This document shows, one piece after another, positions 1 to 5,527 of a stretch of 7,326 bases of DNA. The stretch is from NCBI GenBank assembly GCA_019309665.1, contig JAFDFV010000164.1, positions 1-7,326 of the forward strand. The letters are read 5' to 3'. The translations under genes were made by a program, and so were the position numbers. The notes beneath the pieces are model-generated. The model did no database searches. It was not told where the DNA came from and was given only the letters and a program-made list of their open reading frames with translations. The first letter of the stretch is position 1. Each line of letters begins with the position of its first letter. The DNA is from Deltaproteobacteria bacterium. GTDB taxonomy: Bacteria; Desulfobacterota; Desulfobacteria; Desulfobacterales; ETH-SRB1.

Positions 1-461
1 GGATTTGTCTGTTTTTCAGCATCAACATCCCTTGCAAACGGCACAGTTATACCGGGGTAAAGCACCTCTGCCTTTTCACGTATTTTATCTGCAATTCCTT
101 TTGGCTTATAGTCACTCCCCCTTTTCAGGAACTCCGGCAAGGCATTTAAAAAAGCATCCTTATGCATTTTTGAATTAAACACAACCATGTCAGCCACAAA
201 CGCAGTAGTAATGTTTATTATCCCCAACTGAAACGCTCCTTTGTCTCCCGGCGGCTGCGGATAAGTCATCTGGTTTTCATGAAAATACGCCAGAACAGGC
301 GGGCACTGTGAACCAACAAGCGCTTTAAAATCAGCCAGGTTGAAAAGATCGGTCACAATAATACCATCATATTTTTCAAGCAAAGGGATCTTATCTACAA
401 TATGAAGCGCCGCGCCAAGCATACGCCAGCGCCAGTTTATAAAAAGATAATTCAGAACCGT
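1..461 (-). pseudogene. tRNA-queuosine alpha-mannosyltransferase (DUF3524/GT4-like), N-terminal part, 5' end damaged, runs off window
   Basis: Read on the minus strand, codons from about 455 down to position 3 give a protein with the hallmarks of the DUF3524 N-terminal domain of tRNA-queuosine mannosyltransferase: WRWRMLGAALH, then YDGIIVTDLFNLADF, AYFHENQMTYP, a conserved NIT-T-FVADMVVFNSKMHKDAFL block, and a final VLYPGI before the window edge. Family members attach mannose from GDP-mannose to queuosine at the tRNA-Asp wobble position in the cytosol; that role is family knowledge, not shown here. The expected first 45 or so residues (a Rossmann strand with a GSH-type motif before the WKWRM-like segment) are absent. 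An in-frame TGA lies at 464-462, and the only ATG before the conserved block is at 422-420, inside the motif, which would remove the first strand. The C-terminal catalytic half is outside the window. The family call is strong; whether a shortened protein is made is doubtful. Confidence 0.85.
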
Positions 462-647
462 TCACCGTAATTTTAAAATAAAACCATTGAAAAATACTTA
501 ATCTTACTTGCCCTGTTAAATCTAAGCCACAAACATCATCCCATGTGCAGCTAACACATTTTACAGAATTGTCGCTATAGTTTTCGGTGGTATCATTTTT
601 TAAGCCCAAACCTGGCACAACAATATGCGAAACTTGGGTTTTTTCAT
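462..647 (-). other. Degenerate 5' region of the queuosine mannosyltransferase-like gene
   Basis: An ATG at 647-645 begins MKKPKFRILL, which looks like the first beta-strand of a GT-B Rossmann domain and lies 18 nt after the stop of the lipoprotein gene on the same strand. It is in the same frame as the conserved WRWRM segment 75 codons downstream, but that frame meets a TAA after 15 codons and several more stops by 462. Another frame stays open across the same stretch (GTG at 618 to a stop near 391) and encodes a Cys-containing sequence unlike the expected enzyme. The distance from ATG to WRWRM is somewhat longer than is usual for the family. This fits an N-terminal segment replaced or scrambled by insertion or recombination. 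The ancestral start is an inference; no other gene is evident in the stretch. Confidence 0.45.
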
Positions 648-665
648 ATCAAAAATCTAAGGCTT

Positions 666-1595
666 TTAGTCACAAAAACCTTTAAGTGACTTACCTTCCA
701 GCCATCTTTTAACAAAATTTTTTGTTACGATTATATTAATTTTTGCCTTTTCTGAAGACTTATTCAGAAGTTCCATTATCTCATGCACTTTACCCTCGTT
801 TCCAATAAGTGCATAAATCTTAATACTTCGGTTAAAAAAGTTTACTGCAAGTTCGTATTTATCCTGATTATAATAAACTGTCCCAATTGCAGCCAGATCA
901 TCTGCAATTCCTTTGATAAATCCTGAAGATTTATCGGCAGATAAAGCTTTTTTAAAATATTCAACAGCATTTTCAGAGCGCTTTGTTTCAAACATAAGTT
1001 TGCCTAAGGCAAAGTTAATTGCCGCGATTTCTGAAAAGTTTACAGGTTCAACCTTATTAAGAGCTTTTTTTAATATATCTTCAGCGCTTTTGAATTTTTC
1101 CTCTCTGACAAGCAGAATCCCCCTGTTTTTAAGCAATGTTACAGAAAGCTTTTTGTTATTTTTCGCCAGGTTTTCTGCGAGGCTTAAAGCATTAGATGCT
1201 TCTTCAAGCCTGCCGCCTTCTATTAATGCGGCAGTTTTGTTTGAAAGAGACTGAACAGCACCTTCAATGTCGTTAATATATAAAAATATACGACAGGATT
1301 CATCAAAAAATTGTGTGGCGGAAAAAATGCGGCCAGTTGTTCTGTAAACATTGCCTATGTTGTTCATACTCATGGCAACACCACTTAAATCGTCGGAAAA
1401 GACAAACAGCTCATGTGCTTTTAAGAAGTGTTCCAGTGATCGCTCGTAACATCCTTTTTTATACAGATACGTCCCCTTTTTTATTTCTTTAATACCTGAA
1501 ATAGTTGTATCGGATTTTTTTACTACATTATTACCGGTACATGCAAATAGCATTGATATGAATAGCAACATAATAATTATAACACATCTTTTCAT
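666..1595 (-). CDS. TPR-repeat lipoprotein
   Basis: The predicted protein has 309 residues from the ATG at 1595. A GTG 19 codons upstream would also be in frame, but the ATG has an AGGGA ribosome binding site 8 nt away (1608-1604) and gives a proper signal peptide. Residues 1-18 are a Lys-Arg n-region plus a hydrophobic core ending L-F-A, followed by Cys19, a plausible lipobox. Thr rather than Asp follows the Cys, so an outer-membrane destination would be expected by the E. coli rule. The rest is about six tandem helix-turn-helix TPR units (for example KKGCYERSLEHFLKAHEL, NNIGNVYRTTGRIFSATQFF, GTVYYNQDKYELAVNFFNRS), typical of protein-interaction scaffolds. There is no enzyme domain. The partner is unknown. 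It is the first gene of a minus-strand unit with the damaged mannosyltransferase gene 18 nt downstream. Confidence 0.85.
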   Translation of the reverse strand: MKRCVIIIMLLFISMLFACTGNNVVKKSDTTISGIKEIKKGTYLYKKGCYERSLEHFLKAHELFVFSDDLSGVAMSMNNIGNVYRTTGRIFSATQFFDESCRIFLYINDIEGAVQSLSNKTAALIEGGRLEEASNALSLAENLAKNNKKLSVTLLKNRGILLVREEKFKSAEDILKKALNKVEPVNFSEIAAINFALGKLMFETKRSENAVEYFKKALSADKSSGFIKGIADDLAAIGTVYYNQDKYELAVNFFNRSIKIYALIGNEGKVHEIMELLNKSSEKAKINIIVTKNFVKRWLEGKSLKGFCD

Positions 1596-1691
1596 ATTGA
1601 ATTTCCCTGGTGTAATACTTGCTCTATGATTAAATAATTTGTAAGCCTTCACGAAACGGTATTTCTAAGCTAAAATCAGTAAGAGTTTAAC

Positions 1692-1711
1692 GAACTGCTG
1701 CGGACCAGTTC
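1692..1711. promoter_or_regulatory. Inverted repeat at the lipoprotein transcription start (operator or 5' stem-loop)
   Basis: GAACTG (1692-1697) and CAGTTC (1706-1711) form a perfect 6-bp dyad with an 8-base centre. With one mismatch it can be extended by two more pairs (AAC versus ATT outside). It begins two bases past the -10 hexamer and covers the predicted start near 1707. This position suits a repressor operator or a hairpin at the 5' end of the mRNA. No regulator is identified. Confidence 0.35.
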
Positions 1712-1713
1712 AT

Positions 1714-1742
1714 TTTATACTATCACGGAATATGAAAGTCAA
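1714..1742 (-). promoter_or_regulatory. Sigma70-type promoter of the lipoprotein gene
   Basis: On the minus strand TTGACT (1742-1737) is followed after exactly 17 nt by TATAAA (1719-1714). Both hexamers are one base from consensus. The start point would lie near 1707, giving a 5' leader of about 110 nt before the ATG at 1595. It is the best minus-strand promoter match seen in this intergenic region. Identified by sequence only. Confidence 0.65.
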
Positions 1743-1755
1743 AACCAAACAGTAT

Positions 1756-1772
1756 CGCCCTATTAAAGGGCG
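1756..1772. repeat. GC-rich perfect inverted repeat between divergent promoters
   Basis: CGCCCT (1756-1761) and AGGGCG (1767-1772) pair perfectly around the 5-base centre ATTAA. The repeat stands in an AT-rich spacer, just upstream of the -35 box of the minus-strand promoter and about 65 bp upstream of the plus-strand promoter. No T-tract follows on the plus strand. A T-rich but interrupted stretch follows on the minus strand, where no gene ends, so a terminator role is unlikely and a protein-binding dyad is possible. Confidence 0.35.
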
Positions 1773-1836
1773 GGCGCTCGACCAGGAATAATAGTTGCGT
1801 AAAAAAGTTATTTGCAAGGCAAAAAATGTCAAATTT

Positions 1837-1866
1837 TTGACAAAATTTGAAAAAATTTTCCATAAT
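1837..1866 (+). promoter_or_regulatory. Strong sigma70-type promoter upstream of the GT4 gene
   Basis: A perfect TTGACA (1837-1842) is followed after 18 nt by CATAAT (1861-1866), one mismatch from TATAAT. The spacer is A/T-rich. Transcription would start near 1873, giving a leader of about 190 nt before the GT4 start codon at 2065. It is divergent from the lipoprotein promoter, with about 95 bp between the two -35 elements. Identified by sequence only. Confidence 0.65.
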
Positions 1867-1872
1867 ATGCAC

Positions 1873-1997
1873 TATTTTCAAGATAAACTCGATGTTTTTT
1901 GTTAAACTGATTCTGCCTCCTTCCTTGATAACGATTTAGTTCTTTTAAATTAGGTGGTTATGCTATGCCAGAGCAGTTTTGGCTCGGTTTTTGCTTT
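1873..1997 (+). ncRNA. Candidate short leader RNA or attenuator ending at an intrinsic terminator
   Basis: The stretch runs from the predicted start of the 1837-1866 promoter to the terminator hairpin at 1968-1997, giving a predicted short transcript of about 120 nt. It matches no riboswitch that I recognise. A tiny reading frame (ATG at 1965, MPEQFWLGFCFLI, stop at 2004-2006) with AGGTGG 7 nt upstream overlaps the terminator, as in leader-peptide attenuators. The base GCAGTTTT inside the hairpin (1973-1980) can instead pair with AAAACTGC at 2016-2023, which would exclude the terminator. It could be a free small RNA or a GT4 mRNA leader. Function is unknown. Confidence 0.35.
1968..1997 (+). 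terminator. Intrinsic terminator upstream of the GT4 gene
   Basis: GAGC (1971-1974) pairs with GCTC (1982-1985), extended by CC (1968-1969) with GG (1986-1987) around a bulged A. The loop is 7 nt and TTTTT plus a further T-rich tail follow (1988-1997). The hairpin is short but GC-rich and has a proper T-tract. It lies between the promoter and the GT4 coding region, not at the end of a gene, so it would act as an attenuator or end a small RNA. Confidence 0.5.
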
Positions 1998-2052
1998 CTC
2001 ATATAATTAATGAAAAAAACTGCCGAACATTCATCCTTTCAGGATACAGCAT

Positions 2053-2057
2053 GGAGG
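2053..2057 (+). promoter_or_regulatory. Ribosome binding site favouring the TTG start of the GT4 gene
   Basis: GGAGG lies 7 nt before the TTG at 2065 but 13 nt before the in-frame ATG at 2071. Spacing favours TTG, which adds only two residues (M-V) to the protein. Confidence 0.6.
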
Positions 2058-2064
2058 CTTAGTT

Positions 2065-3444
2065 TTGGTTATGTATAAGAACATCGGTTTCGTTTCAACA
2101 CGTTTTGCCGGTACAGACGGTGTCTCTTTAGAATCAAGCAAGTGGGCGGAAGTTTTTAAAAAAAATGGACACCGCTGTTTCTGGTTTGCCGGAGAACTGG
2201 ATAGGGAGCCTGAAAAGAGCTACTTAGTACCCGAAGCTCATTTTCATCATGCACAAAACATATGGATCAATGAACGGATTTTGGGAAAAAGAAAGAGAGA
2301 ACCTTGTTTAACCGAATTGATTCACGCTTTAAGATCCATGTTGAAATCCCATCTCCATAATTTCATTGAGCAGTTCAATATTGATCTTTTGATTGCCGAA
2401 AATGCTCTCACCATTCCGATGCATATTCCACTAGGGCTGGCATTGACCGAAACCATTGTGGAAACGCAGATTCCTGCTATTGCCCACCATCATGATTTCC
2501 ACTGGGAAAGGATACGTTTTTCAGTAAATGCGGTAAGCGATTACATTCGCATGGCATTCCCTCCCAACTCGCCTAATATAGAACACGTGGTTATTAATTC
2601 TGTTGCCAGGGAAGAGCTGGCGCTACGCACAGGTATTTCTGCAACCATCATTCCAAATGTTCTGGATTTTCAAAACCCACCCGTAGTTGATAAAAAATGT
2701 AGCAAAGAATTCCGAAAATCCATTGGTTTAAAACCCGACGACATACTATTTTTGCAACCTACCCGCATTATAAAAAGAAAAGGCATTGAACATGCTATTG
2801 AGCTTGTTAAAAAACTTAAAGAAGTCGGAGGTAAGCTGGTTATATCTCATGAAGCAGGAGACGAAGGTTTTGAATATGCAGAATGGCTTAAAGATCTTGC
2901 TCTGGAACATAGTGTCGATCTTCACCTGGTAAATATTCGCGTTGCTGATCCCTGGAACAATAATTCAAAATCTGATAGATATTCTCTTTGGGATATTTAC
3001 CCACATGCTGATTTCGTTACTTATCCCAGCCTTAATGAGGGATTCGGAAATGCTTTTCTTGAAACCATCTACTTTAAAAAACCCATGATGATCAATCGTT
3101 ATGCCATTTTTGTTAGAGATATCGAACCACTGGGTTTTGATATAGTCTCTATGGACGGATTTCTCACCAAAAAGACTATTCAACGCGTAAAGGAAGTTCT
3201 CAAGTCGTCTGAACGAAAAGAGAAAATGGTGAATCATAATTACAAGATAGCCGCTCGTCACTATTCCTATTCCGTGCTTCAAAAGCGGCTCGACTTTATT
3301 ATGATAAATTTCTTCGGCGAGCCACAGCTCTGCAACAGAATGGAATCCACGCAACACCCAGCCCATTTGAAGATAGTTCCACATCTTTCATCGCATACTA
3401 ATTTCGACCATTCAATTAAGGGTTTTAAGCAAAGCGCAATTTAG
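2065..3444 (+). CDS. GT4-family retaining glycosyltransferase (possible mannosylglucosylglycerate synthase-like)
   Basis: This 459-residue protein has a complete two-domain GT-B fold. The N-terminal domain opens with IGFVSTRFAGTDGVSLE (7-23) and KW at 26-27, then CFWFAGELDR (38-47), AHHHDFHWER (140-149) and the domain-linking ATIIPNVLDF (193-202). The C-terminal nucleotide-sugar domain has QPTRIIKRKGIEHA (231-244) with the usual Arg234 and Lys239, ISHEAGDEG (260-268), and the E-x7-E motif EGFGNAFLE with Glu325 and Glu333. I recall the same chain of motifs from enzymes such as Petrotoga mannosylglucosylglycerate synthase, which use GDP-mannose and a glucosylglycerate acceptor to make a compatible solute. 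That substrate is inferred from memory of the family and is unproven. The last 35 or so residues are a polar tail without recognisable structure. It is intact, stands alone on its strand, and has its own promoter and leader. Confidence 0.88.
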   Translation: MVMYKNIGFVSTRFAGTDGVSLESSKWAEVFKKNGHRCFWFAGELDREPEKSYLVPEAHFHHAQNIWINERILGKRKREPCLTELIHALRSMLKSHLHNFIEQFNIDLLIAENALTIPMHIPLGLALTETIVETQIPAIAHHHDFHWERIRFSVNAVSDYIRMAFPPNSPNIEHVVINSVAREELALRTGISATIIPNVLDFQNPPVVDKKCSKEFRKSIGLKPDDILFLQPTRIIKRKGIEHAIELVKKLKEVGGKLVISHEAGDEGFEYAEWLKDLALEHSVDLHLVNIRVADPWNNNSKSDRYSLWDIYPHADFVTYPSLNEGFGNAFLETIYFKKPMMINRYAIFVRDIEPLGFDIVSMDGFLTKKTIQRVKEVLKSSERKEKMVNHNYKIAARHYSYSVLQKRLDFIMINFFGEPQLCNRMESTQHPAHLKIVPHLSSHTNFDHSIKGFKQSAI

Positions 3445-3472
3445 GTTACAGTTTACTGCTAACTATTATTGT

Positions 3473-3480
3473 GCTATCAG
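3473..3480 (+). repeat. Left copy of 8-bp direct repeat GCTATCAG (putative target-site duplication)
   Basis: GCTATCAG immediately precedes the left end of the inverted-repeat element. An identical copy immediately follows its right end at 3637-3644. Confidence 0.65.
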
Positions 3481-3636
3481 GTAGCCGTTCACGGCTTGAA
3501 ACTTGAAATTGGAAATTGGAAAGTAGAAATTTGGGAGAGATGAAACTCTGCCCAAAATTAAATGCGTTTATTAACAGTACAAAAGCATGAAGGCCAAATT
3601 TCTAATTTCTAATTTCAATGTTCCGTGAACGTTCAC
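3481..3636. mobile_element. MITE-like non-coding element with imperfect terminal inverted repeats
   Basis: The 156-bp segment begins GTAGCCGTTCACGG (3481-3494). On the opposite strand its other end begins GTGAACGTTCACGG (3636-3623), matching at 11 of 14 positions. The homology continues inward as TTGAAATT, repeated GAAATT units and AAATTTGG on the left (to about 3533), mirrored by CCAAATTTCTAATTTCTAAT and CAA on the right (from about 3593). The centre carries no reading frame of interest. The ends start with GT and abut an exact 8-bp direct repeat. This is the structure of a miniature inverted-repeat element moved in trans by a transposase elsewhere. It sits between the GT4 gene and the reductase gene without interrupting either. 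Confidence 0.7.
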
Positions 3637-3637
3637 G
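3624..3637. repeat. 14-bp perfect palindrome at the right end of the MITE-like element
   Basis: CGTGAACGTTCACG is a perfect palindrome with no spacer. The left end carries only the CGTTCACGG half, so the two ends of the element are not equivalent. It may be a transposase-binding site or the remains of a nested insertion. Confidence 0.6.
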
Positions 3638-3644
3638 CTATCAG
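3637..3644 (+). repeat. Right copy of 8-bp direct repeat GCTATCAG
   Basis: Identical to 3473-3480 and directly adjoining the right end of the element. Its first base also forms the last base of the 14-bp palindrome. Confidence 0.65.
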
Positions 3645-3702
3645 TCACTTGTGTTCGACAGTGGTAGATTCAGAAAAGCTGGGATTTATTCGAAGATAAA
3701 CC

Positions 3703-4347
3703 TTGAGGGTAATATTGATTGCAGCAAGCACACTGTGCGGAAGAATAAGCCCTGCCAAGTTTGGTAGCCACGAAGATCTATTGCATCTCAGAAATATGCG
3801 TCTCGAAACTGATGCAAGTATAATAGGCGCTGGAACTTTAAGAGAAGAAAATCCTGAAATAAAAGGGCCTGAAGGCACGGATTTAAAGAGTCGAATCAGG
3901 GCCATTGTCAGCGGTTCCGGTCATATACCAATAGAGGGGAAACTTATATTCAACCAGAGCAATCCTCCAATAATCTTTACAAGTCATTCTGCCGCTCAAA
4001 AACTTTCTAAAAAAGTGGGAAGTCTCGCAAAGGTGGTCGCAATCCCATCGGGGCCTTATGGCTTATCAATTGTTGCCTTATTAAGAGAACTTGAAAAGCG
4101 TGATGCGTCATCTGTGTTAGTTGAGGGTGGAGGGAAACTCAATTATTCAAGTATTGCAGAGGGTGTTGTTGATGAGATTGTTGTTACTATAACTCCAAAT
4201 ATATCCGGTAATAAAAACTCCGCATTACTTGTTGATGGACCAGTTGATTCAAACTTACCTTTAGTTAATATAGAACTTTTATCCAGCAGAGTCGGCAAAT
4301 CAGGGGAAATATTTGCAAGATACAGGGTGAGGAAAGATACATCATGA
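3703..4347 (+). CDS. Stand-alone RibD C-terminal/DHFR-like reductase
   Basis: The 214-residue protein matches the RibD_C fold: strand RVILIAAST near the start, DASIIGAGTLREENPEI (37-53) with the GAGT NADPH-binding turn at 42-45, and SSVLVEGGGKLNYS (136-149) with the EGGG-x-L signature at 141-146. Family members reduce the ribose of a diaminopyrimidine phosphate with NAD(P)H in riboflavin or deazaflavin synthesis; many stand-alone paralogues have other or unknown substrates. No deaminase domain is present, as in archaeal/fungal-type reductases. The Asp expected in the early S-L-D-G-R motif is Cys12 here (TLCGRI), which is unusual. The start is uncertain: TTG 3703 keeps the first strand but has a weak site, while TTG 3715 has GAGGG 5 nt upstream but loses four residues of that strand. 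The stop overlaps the next start (ATGA), so the two genes were translationally coupled. Confidence 0.8.
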   Translation: MRVILIAASTLCGRISPAKFGSHEDLLHLRNMRLETDASIIGAGTLREENPEIKGPEGTDLKSRIRAIVSGSGHIPIEGKLIFNQSNPPIIFTSHSAAQKLSKKVGSLAKVVAIPSGPYGLSIVALLRELEKRDASSVLVEGGGKLNYSSIAEGVVDEIVVTITPNISGNKNSALLVDGPVDSNLPLVNIELLSSRVGKSGEIFARYRVRKDTS

Positions 4348-4880
4348 TTAAACAAGACCTTGCCATTCTTTTTTCCGGTGGGACTGATTCGCTTTCTCTT
4401 TATACTCTATCTGCAGTTGGCAAAACATCCTGATATTCCTTCTCCACGTGTGATACACCTGCTTTGCATGCTTAATGGCATGTCTCGGTTCCCAACATTT
4501 ACAATAAATAGATTTAAAATGGCTGAGAAAATATTAAAGTCACAAGTACCTTCAAATGAGCCCTTGACGGAGTCCAATTTTGTCGAACTTGATATGGGAA
4601 GGCTTTTTCAGAATCGTTTGGCATAATAACCCGCTTTCCGGTTTATAATGATTTTGATGAGGAAATGATTACAAGACATTTTCTTGAAGACCACGGCCTC
4701 CCTTCAACTGGTGGAGGGGAGAGAAAATGCCTTTTTTCACAAACTCGGACAACTGCAACTGAAAAAGAGATAGGAATTTATTTAGATGATATGATTCCTC
4801 TTGTGAATAAATATATTGAGAGCAGGCTTGAAGGGAGATTAAAGGACTCGGCCAGGTGTTTCCATTCTGAAATGACATGA
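4344..4880 (+). pseudogene. PP-loop ATP-pyrophosphatase-type gene, frameshifted and probably internally deleted
   Basis: An ATG at 4344, overlapping the stop of the reductase gene and 10 nt after GAGGA (4329-4333), begins MIKQDLAILFSGGTDSLSLY. SGGTDS (residues 11-16) is the ATP-binding PP-loop of the adenine nucleotide alpha-hydrolase superfamily, which adenylates a substrate (tRNA thiolation, deazaguanine synthesis and similar). The frame stops at 4431-4433, but one extra A in the AAAA run 4422-4425 explains this: the next frame continues GKHPDIPSPRVIHL... to a TAA at 4624-4626. The third part is in the first frame again, from about 4608 (SESFGIITRFPVYNDF, then EDHGLPSTGGGERKCLFS and YLDDMIPLVNKYIESRL), to the TGA at 4878-4880. 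With about 178 codons in all, it looks short for such an enzyme, and the second junction may hide an internal deletion. The exact family and substrate are not recognised. Confidence 0.75.
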
Positions 4881-4911
4881 TGGTGACGGCCCTTATAGGA
4901 TATTTAGTCCA

Positions 4912-5010
4912 ATGATAAGCTGCATAATTCCAACCAGAGACAGATGTAACCTGTTAAAAAGAGCCATTGCCGACACATACTCAGAGATCGATAACCTGGC
5001 TTACAATTGA
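4912..5010 (+). pseudogene. N-terminal fragment of a GT2-family glycosyltransferase
   Basis: From the ATG at 4912 the frame reads MISCIIPTRDRCNLLKRAI and stops at 5008-5010 after 32 codons. S-C-I-I-P-T-x-x-R plus LLKRAI is the standard opening of GT2 (GT-A fold) glycosyltransferases, the first strand and helix of the nucleotide-sugar domain. The D-D and D-x-D motifs that should follow are missing, so this is a truncated relic and not a working enzyme. The sequence beyond about codon 20 already departs from the usual pattern, which suggests a deletion joint. The frame is open upstream back to a stop at 4873, and the ATG overlaps a TGA in another frame. Confidence 0.6.
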
Positions 5011-5263
5011 AAGAGATAGAGCCAGGCCTACTTATGAGGAACTTATATTATGCCTTAAATCATCTCTTCATTCAACATATGACCTGTTGAAACGTCCCGA
5101 TGAAGCTGAACTTGTCCTTTTGGCTCATAATGCACCACAGTTTGTCGAGGATACTGCAAGAGAAACGGCAAAGCGATGTGCAATGCAGCATAAAGACAAC
5201 AATGGGCGAAATACTGAAAGTGATAACTGTTTGAAATTAAGCATCTTTACTTCTGATAATTGA
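4967..5263 (+). pseudogene. Unrecognised short reading frame, probably a gene remnant
   Basis: The frame runs 98 codons from a TTG at 4967. Its protein-like section, from about 5009 to 5190, reads ERDRARPTYEELILC, then LLKRPDEAELVLLAHNAPQF and VEDTARETAKRCAMQH, which is rich in charged helix-forming residues. No ribosome binding site is near the TTG, and the first part overlaps the GT2 fragment, so the start is not credible. I recognise no family. It may be the middle of a lost gene that was joined to the GT2 fragment by a deletion. The last 20 or so codons (SDNCLKLSIFTSDN) look random. Confidence 0.35.
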
Positions 5264-5515
5264 GAATACCATCCTTACCTTCATCGCCGAACAGGGGCAG
5301 AACCCCTTTACCCTGAAAGAGACTATCGAATCTCTGGATTCGGACTGGGAGAGCACCTCTGAGGTGCTCAATCAGGCAGATGCAATACGTATGCTGTTTG
5401 CAAAATTGCCGGTGAAATACTTTTTGATGCGACCGCAAACCTCCACAGCTATTTGTCAAGAATGAAGACCCGACCCTTATTTACTTGCTTTTTGATGCAA
5501 TCGCCCTGCCCTTAA
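5241..5515 (+). pseudogene. Unrecognised broken reading frame
   Basis: An open frame from 5241 (after a TAA at 5238) reads IIENTILTFIAEQGQNPF, TLKETIESLDSDWESTS and EVLNQADAIRMLFAKLP, with no plausible start codon or ribosome binding site. At about 5410 the protein-like signal changes frame to GEILFDATANLHSYLSRMKT, which stops at 5513-5515, while the first frame ends at 5463-5465. This fits a frameshifted remnant of a small, mostly helical protein. No family is recognised. Confidence 0.35.
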
Positions 5516-5527
5516 CGTTTCACTAAG

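Noticed and set aside
391..618. Open minus-strand frame of 75 codons beginning with GTG
   Set aside because: It overlaps the conserved mannosyltransferase segment in the wrong frame, has no convincing ribosome binding site, and shows no recognisable family; treated as part of the damaged 5' region.
913..1254. Plus-strand open frame of 113 codons
   Set aside because: Antisense shadow of the TPR lipoprotein, which has the signal peptide, repeats and ribosome binding site.
1965..2006. 13-codon frame with AGGTGG 7 nt upstream as a gene of its own
   Set aside because: Too short to support as a CDS; kept only as a possible leader peptide in the attenuator finding.
3445..3463. Hairpin GTTACAG/CTGCTAAC right after the GT4 stop as terminator
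   Set aside because: AT-rich, with a bulged base and no T-tract; too weak to call.
4360..4626. 88-codon frame as an independent gene
   Set aside because: It is the middle section of the frameshifted PP-loop gene; its first codons only read through the real start region in another frame.
4995..5026. CCTGGCT/AGCCAGG inverted repeat
   Set aside because: Seven base pairs around an 18-nt loop with no T-tract, lying within remnant coding sequence; likely chance.
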